From the NCBI GenBank assembly GCA_017529875.1, contig JAFXNC010000034.1:1-64000 (forward strand): a stretch of 64,000 nt of DNA, given 5' to 3'. Made by a program: the position numbers and the translations under genes. Of the stretch, positions 22,875-32,327 are shown in pieces. The notes under the pieces are model-generated. The model worked only from the letters and a program-made list of their open reading frames with translations, did not search any database and had not been told where the DNA came from. The stretch's first letter is position 1. Each line of letters starts with the position of its first letter. This stretch comes from Ruminococcus sp. (GTDB lineage: Bacteria; Bacillota; Clostridia; Oscillospirales; Ruminococcaceae).

Positions 22875-25700
22875 ATGTCTGTAAATGAGATCGTTATTAA
22901 AGGTGCAAGGGAGCACAACCTGAAAAACATAGACCTGACCCTCCCCCGGGACAAGCTCATCGTTATGACCGGGCTTTCCGGGTCGGGAAAGTCATCCCTT
23001 GCTTTTGATACTATTTTTGCCGACGGTCAGAGGCGTTATATGGAGTCGCTGTCCTCCTATGCAAGACAGTTCCTGGGTCAGATGGAAAAGCCGGATGTGG
23101 ATTCGATCAACGGCCTTTCGCCTGCCATTTCCATAGACCAGAAGACCACCTCAAAGAACCCGAGATCGACCGTCGGAACCGTGACTGAGATATACGACTA
23201 TCTCCGACTGCTGTATGCGCGGATAGGAGTTGCTCACTGCCCTGTCTGCGGCAGGGAGATCAAGAGGCAGACAGTGGATCTCATCGTCGATCAGGTGATG
23301 CAGCTGCCCCAGGGCACCAAGATACAGCTCCTTGCCCCCATAGTCCGGGGACGCAAGGGCGAATACAGAAAAGAGCTCGAACAGGCGAGAAAGTCCGGCT
23401 ATGTCCGTGCAAGGATCGACGGCATCGTATATGATCTTTCCGAGGACATCAAGATCAATAAGAATCAGAAGCACAACATCGAGATAGTGGTGGACAGACT
23501 GGTCATCAAGCCTGAGATCAAATCCCGCCTTACCGACAGCATCGAGACAGTGTCTCAGCTCACCGGGGGACTGGTGGGCGTTGACGTGACGGACGGAGAG
23601 CCTCTGCTGTTTTCGCAGAGCTACGCCTGCCCGGATCACGGTATTTCAATTGAAGAACTGGTGCCGAGGATGTTCTCCTTCAACAACCCCTTCGGCGCCT
23701 GCGAGAAGTGTACCGGCCTCGGAGTATACAAGAAGATCGACCCCGCTTTGATCATCCCCAACCCGGAGCTTTCGATCAATCAGGGCGCTATCAAGGCCAG
23801 CGGCTGGAACAGTCTTGATGAGAGCTCATTTGCCGCGGCGTATTACAAGGCTATCTCCGAGACCTACGGCATATCACTTGATGTACCGGTGAGAGAGCTT
23901 GACCAGGATGAGATAGATGTATTCCTCTACGGCACTCAGGGACAGAAACTTAAGATATCCCGAAGCAACGAGTATTTCAAGCATGAGTACGACTCAGCCT
24001 TTGAGGGGATCATTCCCAATCTGGAAAGAAGATACGCAGAAACAGCCAGCGACTGGGCAAGAGCCGAGATCGAACAGGTCATGAGCGACGAGCCCTGCCC
24101 CGAGTGTCACGGCAACAGGCTCAACCCTATAAGCCTGTCAGTCACCGTAGGCGGGAAGAACATTTCCGAGCTTTGCAAGCTGTCAATAACCGAGGCTCTT
24201 GATTTCTTTGATAAGCTTGCGCTCTCTGACAGGGATAAGATGATCGGCGAGAGGATAATCAAGGAGATCAGGGAGAGACTTGGTTTCCTCTCCAGCGTAG
24301 GCCTTGAATACCTGACCCTTGCAAGAGCCAGCAGCTCACTTTCCGGCGGTGAGAGCCAGCGCATCAGGCTTGCCACTCAGATCGGCTCTTATCTCATGGG
24401 AGTGCTGTATATCCTTGACGAGCCCTCGATAGGGCTTCACCAGCGGGACAACGACAAGCTTATAGCGACCCTTAAACGCCTCCGCGACCTCGGCAATACT
24501 CTTATTGTTGTAGAGCACGACGAGGACACAATGTACAATGCGGATTTCATAGTTGATGTTGGCCCCGGCGCCGGTATACACGGCGGCGAGATAGTCTGCA
24601 CCGGAACTATCGACGATATCAAGGCCTGCGAAAACTCAGTTACAGGCCAGTATCTCAGCGGCAGAAAGAAGATACCCGTCCCCGAAAAGCGCCGTGAAGG
24701 CAACGGCAAAAAGCTGACTGTCAAGGGTGCGGCCCAGAACAATCTGCGTGATATCGACGTGGATATACCCCTCGGAAAATTCGTCTGCGTCACAGGCGTT
24801 TCAGGCAGCGGCAAGTCATCGCTGGTCAACGAGATCATTTACAAAGAGCTTGCGGGCAGACTGAACCGCGCCAAGATACGCTCCGGCAAGTTCAAGGATA
24901 TCCTCGGCACCGAGAACCTTGATAAGGTCATAGCCATAGACCAGTCGCCCATAGGCAGAACGCCCCGCTCGAATCCCGCTACCTACACCGGGCTGTTCAA
25001 CGATATCAGAGAGCTTTTCGCTCAGACCAACGACGCCAAGATGAAGGGTTACGGCCCCGGAAGATTCTCTTTCAACGTCAAGGGCGGACGCTGTGAAGCC
25101 TGTGAGGGCGACGGCATACTGAAAATTGAGATGCATTTCCTGCCGGACGTTTACGTCCCCTGCGAGGTCTGCAAGGGCAAACGCTACAACCGCGAGACCC
25201 TTGAAGTGAAATTCAAAGGCAAGAACATCTACGACGTGCTTGAAATGACCGTGGAGGAGGGCGTGAGCTTCTTTGCTAACCACGACAAGATCAAGCGCAA
25301 GCTCGAGACCCTCTACGAGGTCGGACTCGGGTATATCAAGATCGGTCAGCCGGCTACCACTCTTTCGGGAGGTGAGGCTCAGAGGGTGAAGCTCGCTACG
25401 GAGCTTTCAAAGAGATCCACCGGTAAGACCATATATATCCTGGACGAGCCTACCACCGGCCTGCACACTGCCGATGTCCACAAGCTGACGGACGTGCTTC
25501 AAAAGCTCTGCGATGCAGGAAACACGGTACTTGTCATCGAACATAACCTTGATGTCATCAAGACTGCCGATCACATCATCGACCTGGGCCCCGAGGGAGG
25601 CAATAAAGGCGGCATGATCGTGGCCGAAGGCACCCCCGAAGAAATAGCCGAATGTGAGCAGTCCTACACCGGGCAGTACCTGAAAAAAGTCTTGAAATAA
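22875..25700 (+). CDS. uvrA: excinuclease ABC subunit A
   Basis: UvrA is the damage-scanning ATPase of nucleotide excision repair. At 941 residues it is full length. Two ABC modules are visible, with Walker [13 protein letters not shown] near residue 33 and [11 protein letters not shown] near 640, signature sequences LSGGESQRI and LSGGEAQRV, and zinc-binding pairs [12 protein letters not shown] ... CPEC and CEACEGDG ... [14 protein letters not shown] lies before the ATG. It shares a transcript with uvrB and ends in a terminator. Confidence 0.99.
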   Translation: MSVNEIVIKGAREHNLKNIDLTLPRDKLIVMTGLSGSGKSSLAFDTIFADGQRRYMESLSSYARQFLGQMEKPDVDSINGLSPAISIDQKTTSKNPRSTVGTVTEIYDYLRLLYARIGVAHCPVCGREIKRQTVDLIVDQVMQLPQGTKIQLLAPIVRGRKGEYRKELEQARKSGYVRARIDGIVYDLSEDIKINKNQKHNIEIVVDRLVIKPEIKSRLTDSIETVSQLTGGLVGVDVTDGEPLLFSQSYACPDHGISIEELVPRMFSFNNPFGACEKCTGLGVYKKIDPALIIPNPELSINQGAIKASGWNSLDESSFAAAYYKAISETYGISLDVPVRELDQDEIDVFLYGTQGQKLKISRSNEYFKHEYDSAFEGIIPNLERRYAETASDWARAEIEQVMSDEPCPECHGNRLNPISLSVTVGGKNISELCKLSITEALDFFDKLALSDRDKMIGERIIKEIRERLGFLSSVGLEYLTLARASSSLSGGESQRIRLATQIGSYLMGVLYILDEPSIGLHQRDNDKLIATLKRLRDLGNTLIVVEHDEDTMYNADFIVDVGPGAGIHGGEIVCTGTIDDIKACENSVTGQYLSGRKKIPVPEKRREGNGKKLTVKGAAQNNLRDIDVDIPLGKFVCVTGVSGSGKSSLVNEIIYKELAGRLNRAKIRSGKFKDILGTENLDKVIAIDQSPIGRTPRSNPATYTGLFNDIRELFAQTNDAKMKGYGPGRFSFNVKGGRCEACEGDGILKIEMHFLPDVYVPCEVCKGKRYNRETLEVKFKGKNIYDVLEMTVEEGVSFFANHDKIKRKLETLYEVGLGYIKIGQPATTLSGGEAQRVKLATELSKRSTGKTIYILDEPTTGLHTADVHKLTDVLQKLCDAGNTVLVIEHNLDVIKTADHIIDLGPEGGNKGGMIVAEGTPEEIAECEQSYTGQYLKKVLK

Positions 25701-25704
25701 GTCA

Positions 25705-25736
25705 AACGGGAGCGGAGAAATTCGCTTCCGTTTTTT
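25705..25736 (+). terminator. terminator after uvrA
   Basis: AACGGGAGCG (25705-25714) and CGCTTCCGTT (25723-25732) form a 10-bp stem (one G-U pair), followed by TTTT. Confidence 0.88.
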
Positions 25737-25750
25737 GGTCAATCTGCATC

Positions 25751-25779
25751 TTGAAAAGGGATTGCAACTATGATATAAT
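25751..25779 (+). promoter_or_regulatory. sigma-A promoter for the dnaD-like operon
   Basis: TTGAAA (25751-25756), a 17-bp spacer ending in TGA and TATAAT (25774-25779) lie about 35 bases before the DnaD-domain gene. Confidence 0.86.
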
Positions 25780-25814
25780 AAGCTTACATTTTCGCTTTTA
25801 TCGGAGGTTCAAAA

Positions 25815-26816
25815 ATGACCTATAAAATAGATTTTGACCATTGGGGTCGGTTCTTCAATGTGCCCTGCAGTATCGTTGACGAGCATCTTCGTCTTGCTGA
25901 CGGAAACTACGTTAAAGTCCTGCTGTGCATCCTTTCCGGCAACAGCAATACTGCCGATACGGCAGAGCTGTCAAGGCTTTCGGGCGTAAAGGAAGCCGCC
26001 GTCAATGACGCTGTCCACTACTGGGCGAGTGTGGGCGTGCTGAGGGTGGAAGGTCTTCCGGCTGTGGAAAAGACTGAGGCTGTCCCGGCATCGGCGCCTG
26101 TGAAAGAACCACCTTTACAGCCCGAGCCAAAAGCAGAGCCTGTCCGCTCCGTCAGGTATTCCCCGAAGGACCTTGCCGAAAAGCTCAGTCAGAGCGAGGA
26201 GCTTCGGTATGTGGTCCATGAGTTTGAGAACATCAAGGGTACAGTCATCAAGAACAACGAGCTGCTTGGACTGATAAATCTGCTGGACTATTACGGCTTT
26301 GCTGCGCAGTCACTGCTGCTGATAATCGAGTACAGTCACAAGCTCGGCAAGGACAGCATCGCCTACATTGAGAAGATTGGCAAGGACTGGTTTGACAGGG
26401 GCATAGTTGACTATGCGGATGTTGAAGCGGAGATCATAAGGCAGTCCAAGATCAAGTCCTATGAGTACAAGGCTGTAAAGGCACTCGGCTTGAAGGGCAA
26501 GCCCTCCACACGTCAAGGGGAGGTCATTGCCTCCTGGCAGGAGAAAGGCATCAGCATCGAAATGCTGGATATCGCCTACGACAAGTGCATGGATTCTATC
26601 GGGGAGCCAAAATTCAACTACATAGCCTCTATTGTCAACAGCTGGTTCGACCAGGATATCAAGACCCCCGAGCAGGTCATCGAAAAGGATAAACAGTACA
26701 AGCCCAAGCACTACAAGAAAAACACCGGCAATACCGACACCTCATACGACCTTGACGAGTGGGAGAAATTCGCAATGAGCTTTGATCCCGAGAACGGAGG
26801 CAACAACAATGGCTAA
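25815..26816 (+). CDS. DnaD domain protein
   Basis: A 333-residue protein with an N-terminal winged-helix part (about 1-90), a proline- and glutamate-rich linker (about 93-115) and a C-terminal DnaD/DnaB2 domain (about 125-300) containing repeats of the type YEYKAVKALGLKGKPSTRQ and FNYIASIVNSWF. DnaD proteins remodel DNA and help load the replicative helicase. The overlap with a DnaI/DnaC-like loader gene supports a replication initiation or restart role. Confidence 0.92.
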   Translation: MTYKIDFDHWGRFFNVPCSIVDEHLRLADGNYVKVLLCILSGNSNTADTAELSRLSGVKEAAVNDAVHYWASVGVLRVEGLPAVEKTEAVPASAPVKEPPLQPEPKAEPVRSVRYSPKDLAEKLSQSEELRYVVHEFENIKGTVIKNNELLGLINLLDYYGFAAQSLLLIIEYSHKLGKDSIAYIEKIGKDWFDRGIVDYADVEAEIIRQSKIKSYEYKAVKALGLKGKPSTRQGEVIASWQEKGISIEMLDIAYDKCMDSIGEPKFNYIASIVNSWFDQDIKTPEQVIEKDKQYKPKHYKKNTGNTDTSYDLDEWEKFAMSFDPENGGNNNG

Positions 26817-27786
26817 ATACAGCGAGAGCGTTTATTCAAGAGCCGGACAGGAACTGAGACGGCGCAAGCTTGAAGCTGAGGCAGAGACTAAGCGAAGAAA
26901 AGCAGAGCTTTTCGCACAGGATCCCGAGGTGGCTGCTATAAGCAAACAGCTTGAAGGTACCGCTAACGAGTATCTGAAAATAATACTCAACGGCGGCACG
27001 GAGCTTCATGACAACATCGAAAAGCTCAGGAAGAAAAGCACCGAACTGAGCAGTAAGCTCGGTTCAAAGCTCCAGGCTCTCACAGGAGACAGGGACTATT
27101 TCAAGACTGCATACACCTGCAGGGTCTGCGAGGATTCCGGCTACAAGGACGGGCTGCGCTGCAAGTGCTTTGAGGCGCTTTTGAAACAGTATGCCGCCGA
27201 AGAAATGGCTGAGAACTGCGGCATCAAGCTCAACGATTTTGCTGATTTCAAGCTTGACTATTATTCCGATGCCGCGGATGAAAATGTATCTCCCCGCGCC
27301 AGGATGAAGAAGACTTACGACTATTGCCGGAAGTACTCCGAGGGCTTTTCTCAGAACAGCCCCTCGCTGCTTTTCATCGGCAAGACCGGGTTGGGTAAAA
27401 CATTTCTGTCCTCCTGCATCGCCAAGGAGGTAACGGAAAAGGGTATGAGCGTTGCTATCGGTCAGCTCGCAACCTTCCTCAGAAAAGTGGAGGACGAGCA
27501 TTTTGGCAGGGCAGCAGGGAACACCCTCGATACGCTGATAGGCTGCGACCTGCTGATACTCGACGACCTCGGCTCGGAGTTTCAGTCGCAATTCACAGAA
27601 TCGGCGCTCTATGAGATCATCAATGCCCGGCTCAACGCCCAGCGACCTACGATCATATCTACAAATCAGAGCATCAGCGAGCTGAATATGAACTATAACG
27701 AGCGCCTTGTCTCAAGGATAACCGGCAGCTATCTGCCTTTTATCTTCATCGGTAAGGACATCAGGCCGATGATAAGAAAATTTTAA
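26809..27786 (+). CDS. DnaI/DnaC-like helicase loader ATPase
   Basis: A 325-residue AAA+ protein. The N-terminal part has a coiled-coil-like stretch and a cysteine motif CRVCEDSG ... CKCF that fits the zinc site of DnaI-type loaders. The ATPase domain has Walker A GKTGLGKTF, Walker B LLILDDLGSE and the arginine-finger region ERLVSRITG. I chose the ATG at 26809, which has CGGAGG upstream and overlaps the DnaD gene stop by 8 bases. No promoter lies between the two genes, so they are translated from one message. Confidence 0.93.
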   Translation: MAKYSESVYSRAGQELRRRKLEAEAETKRRKAELFAQDPEVAAISKQLEGTANEYLKIILNGGTELHDNIEKLRKKSTELSSKLGSKLQALTGDRDYFKTAYTCRVCEDSGYKDGLRCKCFEALLKQYAAEEMAENCGIKLNDFADFKLDYYSDAADENVSPRARMKKTYDYCRKYSEGFSQNSPSLLFIGKTGLGKTFLSSCIAKEVTEKGMSVAIGQLATFLRKVEDEHFGRAAGNTLDTLIGCDLLILDDLGSEFQSQFTESALYEIINARLNAQRPTIISTNQSISELNMNYNERLVSRITGSYLPFIFIGKDIRPMIRKF

Positions 27787-27794
27787 TATTTATA

Positions 27795-27823
27795 TTGACA
27801 TTAAGACATAAATATGTTATAAT
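27795..27823 (+). promoter_or_regulatory. perfect consensus sigma-A promoter for prmA
   Basis: TTGACA (27795-27800), exactly 17 bp, and TATAAT (27818-27823) lie 30 bases before prmA. Confidence 0.93.
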
Positions 27824-27853
27824 AATGTAAATTAGTCTAAAAGAGGTTCAGCT

Positions 27854-28822
27854 ATGAATTGGGTTGAAATGGATATATACACTACCTCGAAGGGTATCGA
27901 ACCGCTTACCGGGTCGCTGCTCGGCATGGGTATAAACGGCTTTGTCATCAAGGACAGTACCGATTTCGAGGAGTTTCTCAACGATAAAAGTGTAAACTGG
28001 GATTATATCGACGATGATCTTATGGGACTGAAAAACTGTGAGACCACCGTAACGGTTTACCTCCCGGAGAATGCCCAGGGGCTTGAAAATCTCGAGGCTG
28101 TAAAGGCCGAGCTCAAAGCTCTGAAATCGAGAGACCTTGACAGCTCATTCGGCAGACTCGAATACGAGCTGAAAAACGTAAAAGAAGAAGACTGGGCTAA
28201 CAACTGGAAGCAATATTTCAAGCCTCTTACCGTCGGTGAGAAGCTGCTGATAAAGCCTTCCTGGGAGGAAGTGCCCGAGGGCGAGACCCGGACGATCCTC
28301 GAGATCGACCCTGCGTCAAGTTTCGGAACAGGACAGCACAACACCACACAGCTTTGTCTCGAACTGATCGAAAAGCATCTCAAAGCAGGGGACACGCTCC
28401 TTGATCTGGGCTGCGGCAGCGGCATACTCTCCATCGGTGCTGTACTTCTGGGGGCGTCGTCTGTAAAGGCAGTGGACATAGATCAGAATTCCGTGAACAT
28501 CGCCCGGGAGAATGCGCTGAAAAACCATATCCCGAAGGAAACATATTCTGCTTACTGCGGGAACGTCATTGAGGACGAAAACCTTGTCAGACAGCTGGGC
28601 AGCGGGTATCAGGTGGTATGTGCCAACATCGTTGCCGATGTGCTGATAGCCATGAGCGAAAGGTTCAGGCATTTCACGGCGGATGGCGGCATACTTGTAG
28701 TATCGGGTATCATTGACAGCCGTAAAGATGAAGTGCTTGACGTTATCGGCTCCAAGGGTTTTGAGCTGATAGAGATAAGTGAAAAGGAGGACTGGGTAGC
28801 TGCGGCATTCAGAGCCTTGTGA
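27854..28822 (+). CDS. prmA: ribosomal protein L11 methyltransferase
   Basis: PrmA trimethylates ribosomal protein L11. The 322-residue protein has an N-terminal substrate-recognition domain and a class I methyltransferase domain with the PrmA signature FGTGQHNTT, the SAM loop LLDLGCGSGILSIGA and the ANIVADVLI motif. AGAGGT lies before the ATG. A PII-like gene follows after 23 bases. Confidence 0.96.
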   Translation: MNWVEMDIYTTSKGIEPLTGSLLGMGINGFVIKDSTDFEEFLNDKSVNWDYIDDDLMGLKNCETTVTVYLPENAQGLENLEAVKAELKALKSRDLDSSFGRLEYELKNVKEEDWANNWKQYFKPLTVGEKLLIKPSWEEVPEGETRTILEIDPASSFGTGQHNTTQLCLELIEKHLKAGDTLLDLGCGSGILSIGAVLLGASSVKAVDIDQNSVNIARENALKNHIPKETYSAYCGNVIEDENLVRQLGSGYQVVCANIVADVLIAMSERFRHFTADGGILVVSGIIDSRKDEVLDVIGSKGFELIEISEKEDWVAAAFRAL

Positions 28823-28845
28823 TATTCAAGAAAGGAGAAGTGATC

Positions 28846-29184
28846 ATGCAGTTATTGTTTCTGATCATCAAACGAACAGAGCTGGTAGATGATATCATGA
28901 AAGCTCTTGCAGGTGCCGGCATCCACGGAGGTACTGTTATCGACAGCATGGGAATGGCAAAATCCATATCCTCAATGGACAATCTTCCGACCATAGGTCT
29001 GCTCAGAGAGATGCTTAAAGGCGAAGACCCCATGAAGAAGGGCAAAACGATCTTTGTTGCAGTCGAGGACGAGCTTGTGGAGACTGCCAAGAGCGTTATA
29101 CTTAACATCACCGGTGATCTTACAAAGCCTAATGCCGGAGTCCTTTTCGGAGTGCCGATCACTTTTGCTCTCGGTATAAAATAA
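28846..29184 (+). CDS. PII-like small protein
   Basis: A 112-residue protein that resembles nitrogen regulatory PII proteins in size and in the pattern of a ferredoxin-like fold (LLFLIIKRTELVDDIMKALAGAGIHGGTVID near the start, GKTIFVAVEDELVE centrally). It lacks a canonical T-loop tyrosine and the usual PII nucleotide motifs, so it is a divergent relative. I chose ATG 28846, which follows AAAGGAG by 8 bases. It follows prmA and ends in a terminator. Ligand and target are unknown. Confidence 0.6.
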   Translation: MQLLFLIIKRTELVDDIMKALAGAGIHGGTVIDSMGMAKSISSMDNLPTIGLLREMLKGEDPMKKGKTIFVAVEDELVETAKSVILNITGDLTKPNAGVLFGVPITFALGIK

Positions 29185-29193
29185 TCGTAAATG

Positions 29194-29222
29194 TCCGCTG
29201 CTTTATTGCAGCGGATTTTTTT
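29194..29222 (+). terminator. terminator after the PII-like gene
   Basis: TCCGCTGC and GCAGCGGA form a perfect 8-bp stem with loop TTTATT, followed by seven T. Confidence 0.93.
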
Positions 29223-29243
29223 GTGAATTTTTCATATCAGGTA

Positions 29244-29272
29244 TTGCTATTTCCGTTTGATGATGCTATAAT
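29244..29272 (+). promoter_or_regulatory. predicted sigma-A promoter for glyA
   Basis: TTGCTA (29244-29249), a 17-bp spacer and TATAAT (29267-29272). The 66-base leader that follows contains a small CCGGT-ACAG-ACCGG hairpin; I see no known glycine or tetrahydrofolate riboswitch in it. Confidence 0.75.
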
Positions 29273-29345
29273 AAAAAGAGCGTGTACATACGCTGTACAT
29301 TTCCCGGTACAGACCGGATAAATCTAAACAGTTGGGAGTATTGCT

Positions 29346-30593
29346 ATGAAAATGTTGGACACCATAGGATTTGTTGAAGAATTCGACAAGGAAGTCGGAG
29401 AGGCTATGGGCCTTGAGCTTGCCCGTCAGAGAAGGAACCTCGAGCTTATCGCCAGCGAGAATATCGTTTCCCCTGCAGTTATGGCTGCTATGGGTTCAGT
29501 GCTGACCAATAAGTATGCCGAGGGTTATCCCGCTAAGAGATACTACGGCGGCTGCGAGTGCGTTGACATCGTTGAGCAGATCGCTATCGACAGAGCCTGC
29601 AAGCTTTTCGGCGCCAAGTTCGCCAATGTTCAGCCCCATTCCGGCGCACAGGCCAATACAGCAGTATATTTTGCTTTGCTCAGCCTCGGCGATACCGTTA
29701 TGGGTATGAGCCTTGACAACGGCGGACATCTTACTCACGGTTCCCCTGTAAACCTTTCCGGTAAGTATTTCAACTTTGTTCCCTATGGCGTTGACGACAA
29801 CGGATACATCGACTACGATGCTATGGAAAAGCAGGCCAAGGAAGTTCAGCCCAAGCTGATCGTTGCAGGTGCCTCCGCTTATCCGAGAGCTATCGACTTC
29901 AAGCGCATCTCCGAGATCGCTAAGAGCGTCGGCGCTTTCTTCATGGTAGATATGGCACACATCGCCGGCCTTGTTGCTTCCGGTCAGCATGAGTCCCCCA
30001 TGCCTTATGCTGATGTAGTTACCACCACCACCCACAAGACCCTCAGAGGTCCCCGCGGCGGTCTTATCCTCACCAATGATGAGGCCCTTGCCAAGAAGAT
30101 CAACAGCGCTATTTTCCCCGGCACACAGGGCGGCCCTCTCATGCACGTTATCGCAGGCAAGGCTGTCTGTTTCGGCGAGGCTCTCAAGCCTGAGTTCAAG
30201 GCTTACGGCGAGCAGATCGTAAAGAACGCTCAGAGACTTGCCAAGGGTCTGCTCGATAAGGGCTTTGACCTTGTATCCGGCGGTACCGACAACCACCTGA
30301 TGCTTGCCGACCTGAGACCCTTCAAGATCACCGGCAAGAAGCTCCAGAACGACCTTGACGAGGTATACATCACCGTCAACAAGAACGCTATCCCCAACGA
30401 TCCTGAGAAGCCCTTCGTAACAAGCGGTGTCCGCATCGGTACTCCCGCAGTTACCACCAGAGGCCTTGTTGAGGAGGATATGGACGTTATCGCCGAGGCT
30501 ATCTACCTTACCGCTGCCGATTTCGAGGCAAACAAGGAGAAGGCAAGAGAGCTCGTAAACGGTATCTGCAAGAAGTACCCCCTCTACGAGTAA
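29346..30593 (+). CDS. glyA: serine hydroxymethyltransferase
   Basis: GlyA interconverts serine and glycine with tetrahydrofolate, supplying one-carbon units. The 415-residue protein has the usual blocks [31 protein letters not shown] and the PLP-lysine motif [21 protein letters not shown] precedes the ATG. It is monocistronic between its own promoter and a strong terminator, with strongly biased codon use as expected of a highly expressed gene. Confidence 0.99.
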   Translation: MKMLDTIGFVEEFDKEVGEAMGLELARQRRNLELIASENIVSPAVMAAMGSVLTNKYAEGYPAKRYYGGCECVDIVEQIAIDRACKLFGAKFANVQPHSGAQANTAVYFALLSLGDTVMGMSLDNGGHLTHGSPVNLSGKYFNFVPYGVDDNGYIDYDAMEKQAKEVQPKLIVAGASAYPRAIDFKRISEIAKSVGAFFMVDMAHIAGLVASGQHESPMPYADVVTTTTHKTLRGPRGGLILTNDEALAKKINSAIFPGTQGGPLMHVIAGKAVCFGEALKPEFKAYGEQIVKNAQRLAKGLLDKGFDLVSGGTDNHLMLADLRPFKITGKKLQNDLDEVYITVNKNAIPNDPEKPFVTSGVRIGTPAVTTRGLVEEDMDVIAEAIYLTAADFEANKEKARELVNGICKKYPLYE

Positions 30594-30611
30594 TCGCTTA
30601 AAACAACCATT

Positions 30612-30642
30612 TAAGCCCGTCATCTCGACGGGCTTATTTTTT
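30612..30642 (+). terminator. terminator after glyA
   Basis: TAAGCCCGTC and GACGGGCTTA form a perfect 10-bp stem with a 5-base loop, followed by six T. Confidence 0.93.
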
Positions 30643-30653
30643 GCTTCAAACTG

Positions 30654-30682
30654 TTGAAATCTGCCGAATGTTGTGCTATACT
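30654..30682 (+). promoter_or_regulatory. predicted sigma-A promoter for the 96-residue gene and rarA
   Basis: TTGAAA (30654-30659), a 17-bp spacer and TATACT (30677-30682), about 35 bases before the start at 30718. Confidence 0.78.
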
Positions 30683-30717
30683 AAGTAAAGAATACCAAAT
30701 CACAGGAGGCGCTTAAA

Positions 30718-31008
30718 ATGAACGAACTGCTGCAGGAATTTATACTCGAGGAAGTCAATGCCGCGATCTACAATGAGCTCTGGAATTTCATCTCGTCTGA
30801 TAACATCGTCAGGGGCACATTTGAGTGTTCGAGGTTTATCGTTATGAAGCTGGGCAACGACCAGTTTGTGATCTACCGTCATGTGCTCGGAATGCAGAAT
30901 GTCAAGTGCAGAGATGCGATACTCATTGCCAAGACCTATTTGCTCAAAAAGATCAACAGCCGCGCCTATGAGCTGAGGCTGCCTGATATCCAGAACGTAT
31001 TTGACTGA
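30718..31008 (+). CDS. conserved-looking small protein of unknown function
   Basis: A 96-residue protein that I do not recognise. It has a helical N-terminal half (MNELLQEFILEEV), a central strand-rich stretch (FIVMKLGNDQFVIYRHVLG) and two cysteines (residues 37 and 63), and no signal peptide or membrane helix. CAGGAGG precedes the ATG. It is first in an operon with rarA (11 bases between stop and start), which makes a link to replication or repair possible but unproven. Confidence 0.7.
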   Translation: MNELLQEFILEEVNAAIYNELWNFISSDNIVRGTFECSRFIVMKLGNDQFVIYRHVLGMQNVKCRDAILIAKTYLLKKINSRAYELRLPDIQNVFD

Positions 31009-31019
31009 GGAGTGCTGAC

Positions 31020-32288
31020 ATGAATATCCCGCTTGCGGAAAAGATACGTCCCAAGTCTCTTGACGAGGTGGTGGGGCAGGAGCATCTGCTGGGCAAGGAC
31101 AAGCCCCTGCGCCGGATAATCGAGAGCGGAAAGATCCCGAACATGATCTTCTACGGCTCATCCGGCATAGGCAAGACCACTGTTGCGCGTATCATAGCCG
31201 AGAACGCTCATATGACCATGCACAAGCTCAACGGCACCTCTGCCTCTATCAACGACATCAAGCAGATCGTAGCCGAGACCGAGACCCTCAGCGGTATCGG
31301 AGGCATCCTGCTTTATCTCGACGAGATCCAGTATCTCAACAAGAAACAGCAGCAATCCCTGCTGGAATACATCGAGAACGGCAGGATCACGCTTATCTCA
31401 TCCACCACCGAGAATCCCTATTTCTATGTCTACAATGCAATAATCAGCCGCTCCACCGTTTTTGAGTTCAAGCCCCTTACCCCCGAGCAGATGATCCCTG
31501 CTGTCAGGAGAGCCTTTCAGGTCTGCGCCGACGATGCGGGTCTGAAGCTCCGGCTGGAGAACGGAGTATGCGAGTATATCGCCAGAGGCTGCGGCGGCGA
31601 TGTGAGAAAGTCGATCAACACCGTTGAGCTGTGTACTCTCTCCGCCGACAACGACGGTGAAGCTCTTACGGTCAGGCTTGACAATGTCAAGCTGCTGACT
31701 CAGCGCAGCAATATGCACTACGACCGCGACGGTGACCAGCATTACGATATCCTTTCGGCCTTGCAGAAGTCTATCCGCGGCAGCGACGAGAATGCCGCCA
31801 TACACTACGCCGCAAGACTTATTGAGGCAGGGGATATAATCTCACTTTCAAGGCGGCTGCTGGTCATAGCCTGCGAGGACGTGGGACTTGCCTATCCCCA
31901 GGCGATAACCATAGTCAAATCCTGTGTTGACGCCGCTATGCAGCTGGGTCTCCCTGAGGCGCGGATACCGCTGGCTGAGGCAGTGATACTCCTTGCCACC
32001 TCCCCCAAGTCAAACAGTTCCTACCTGGCTATGGATGCGGCCCTTGCGGATGTCAGAAGGGGAGGGTCGATGGATTTCCCCCGCCACTTGCAGAACAAGC
32101 ACTTCGACGGCGAGGATGCATCGGTCAAGGGGCAGCATTACCTCTACCCCCACGATTATCCCAACCACTGGGTTCCGCAGCAGTATCTGCCTGACACCTT
32201 GAAGGACAGAGTGTATTACAAATTCGGCGAGAACAAGAACGAACAGCTCGCCAGGAAATACTGGGAAGCAGTCAAGAACAAGAAATAA
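31020..32288 (+). CDS. rarA: replication-associated recombination protein A (RarA/MgsA)
   Basis: RarA is an AAA+ ATPase acting at stalled replication forks, related to clamp-loader ATPases. The 422-residue protein begins with PLAEKIRPKSLDEVVGQEHLLG, has Walker A YGSSGIGKTT, Walker B LYLDEIQYLN, and the C-terminal tetramerisation domain ending with HYLYPHDYPNHWVPQQYLP. GAGGAG precedes the start. The transcript ends at a strong bidirectional terminator. Confidence 0.97.
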   Translation: MNIPLAEKIRPKSLDEVVGQEHLLGKDKPLRRIIESGKIPNMIFYGSSGIGKTTVARIIAENAHMTMHKLNGTSASINDIKQIVAETETLSGIGGILLYLDEIQYLNKKQQQSLLEYIENGRITLISSTTENPYFYVYNAIISRSTVFEFKPLTPEQMIPAVRRAFQVCADDAGLKLRLENGVCEYIARGCGGDVRKSINTVELCTLSADNDGEALTVRLDNVKLLTQRSNMHYDRDGDQHYDILSALQKSIRGSDENAAIHYAARLIEAGDIISLSRRLLVIACEDVGLAYPQAITIVKSCVDAAMQLGLPEARIPLAEAVILLATSPKSNSSYLAMDAALADVRRGGSMDFPRHLQNKHFDGEDASVKGQHYLYPHDYPNHWVPQQYLPDTLKDRVYYKFGENKNEQLARKYWEAVKNKK

Positions 32289-32292
32289 GCTC

Positions 32293-32322
32293 AACAGCCG
32301 GCAGACGCATCTGCCGGCTGTT
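32293..32322. terminator. bidirectional terminator
   Basis: A perfect 13-bp stem (32293-32305 and 32310-32322) with loop CGCA between two convergent genes. The T-run is poor, but the stem is very stable. Confidence 0.85.
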
Positions 32323-32327
32323 CTGTT

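Noticed and set aside
29273..29345. Possible glycine or tetrahydrofolate riboswitch before glyA
   Set aside because: The leader is only about 66 bases and lacks the conserved cores of those riboswitches; only a small 5-bp hairpin is visible.
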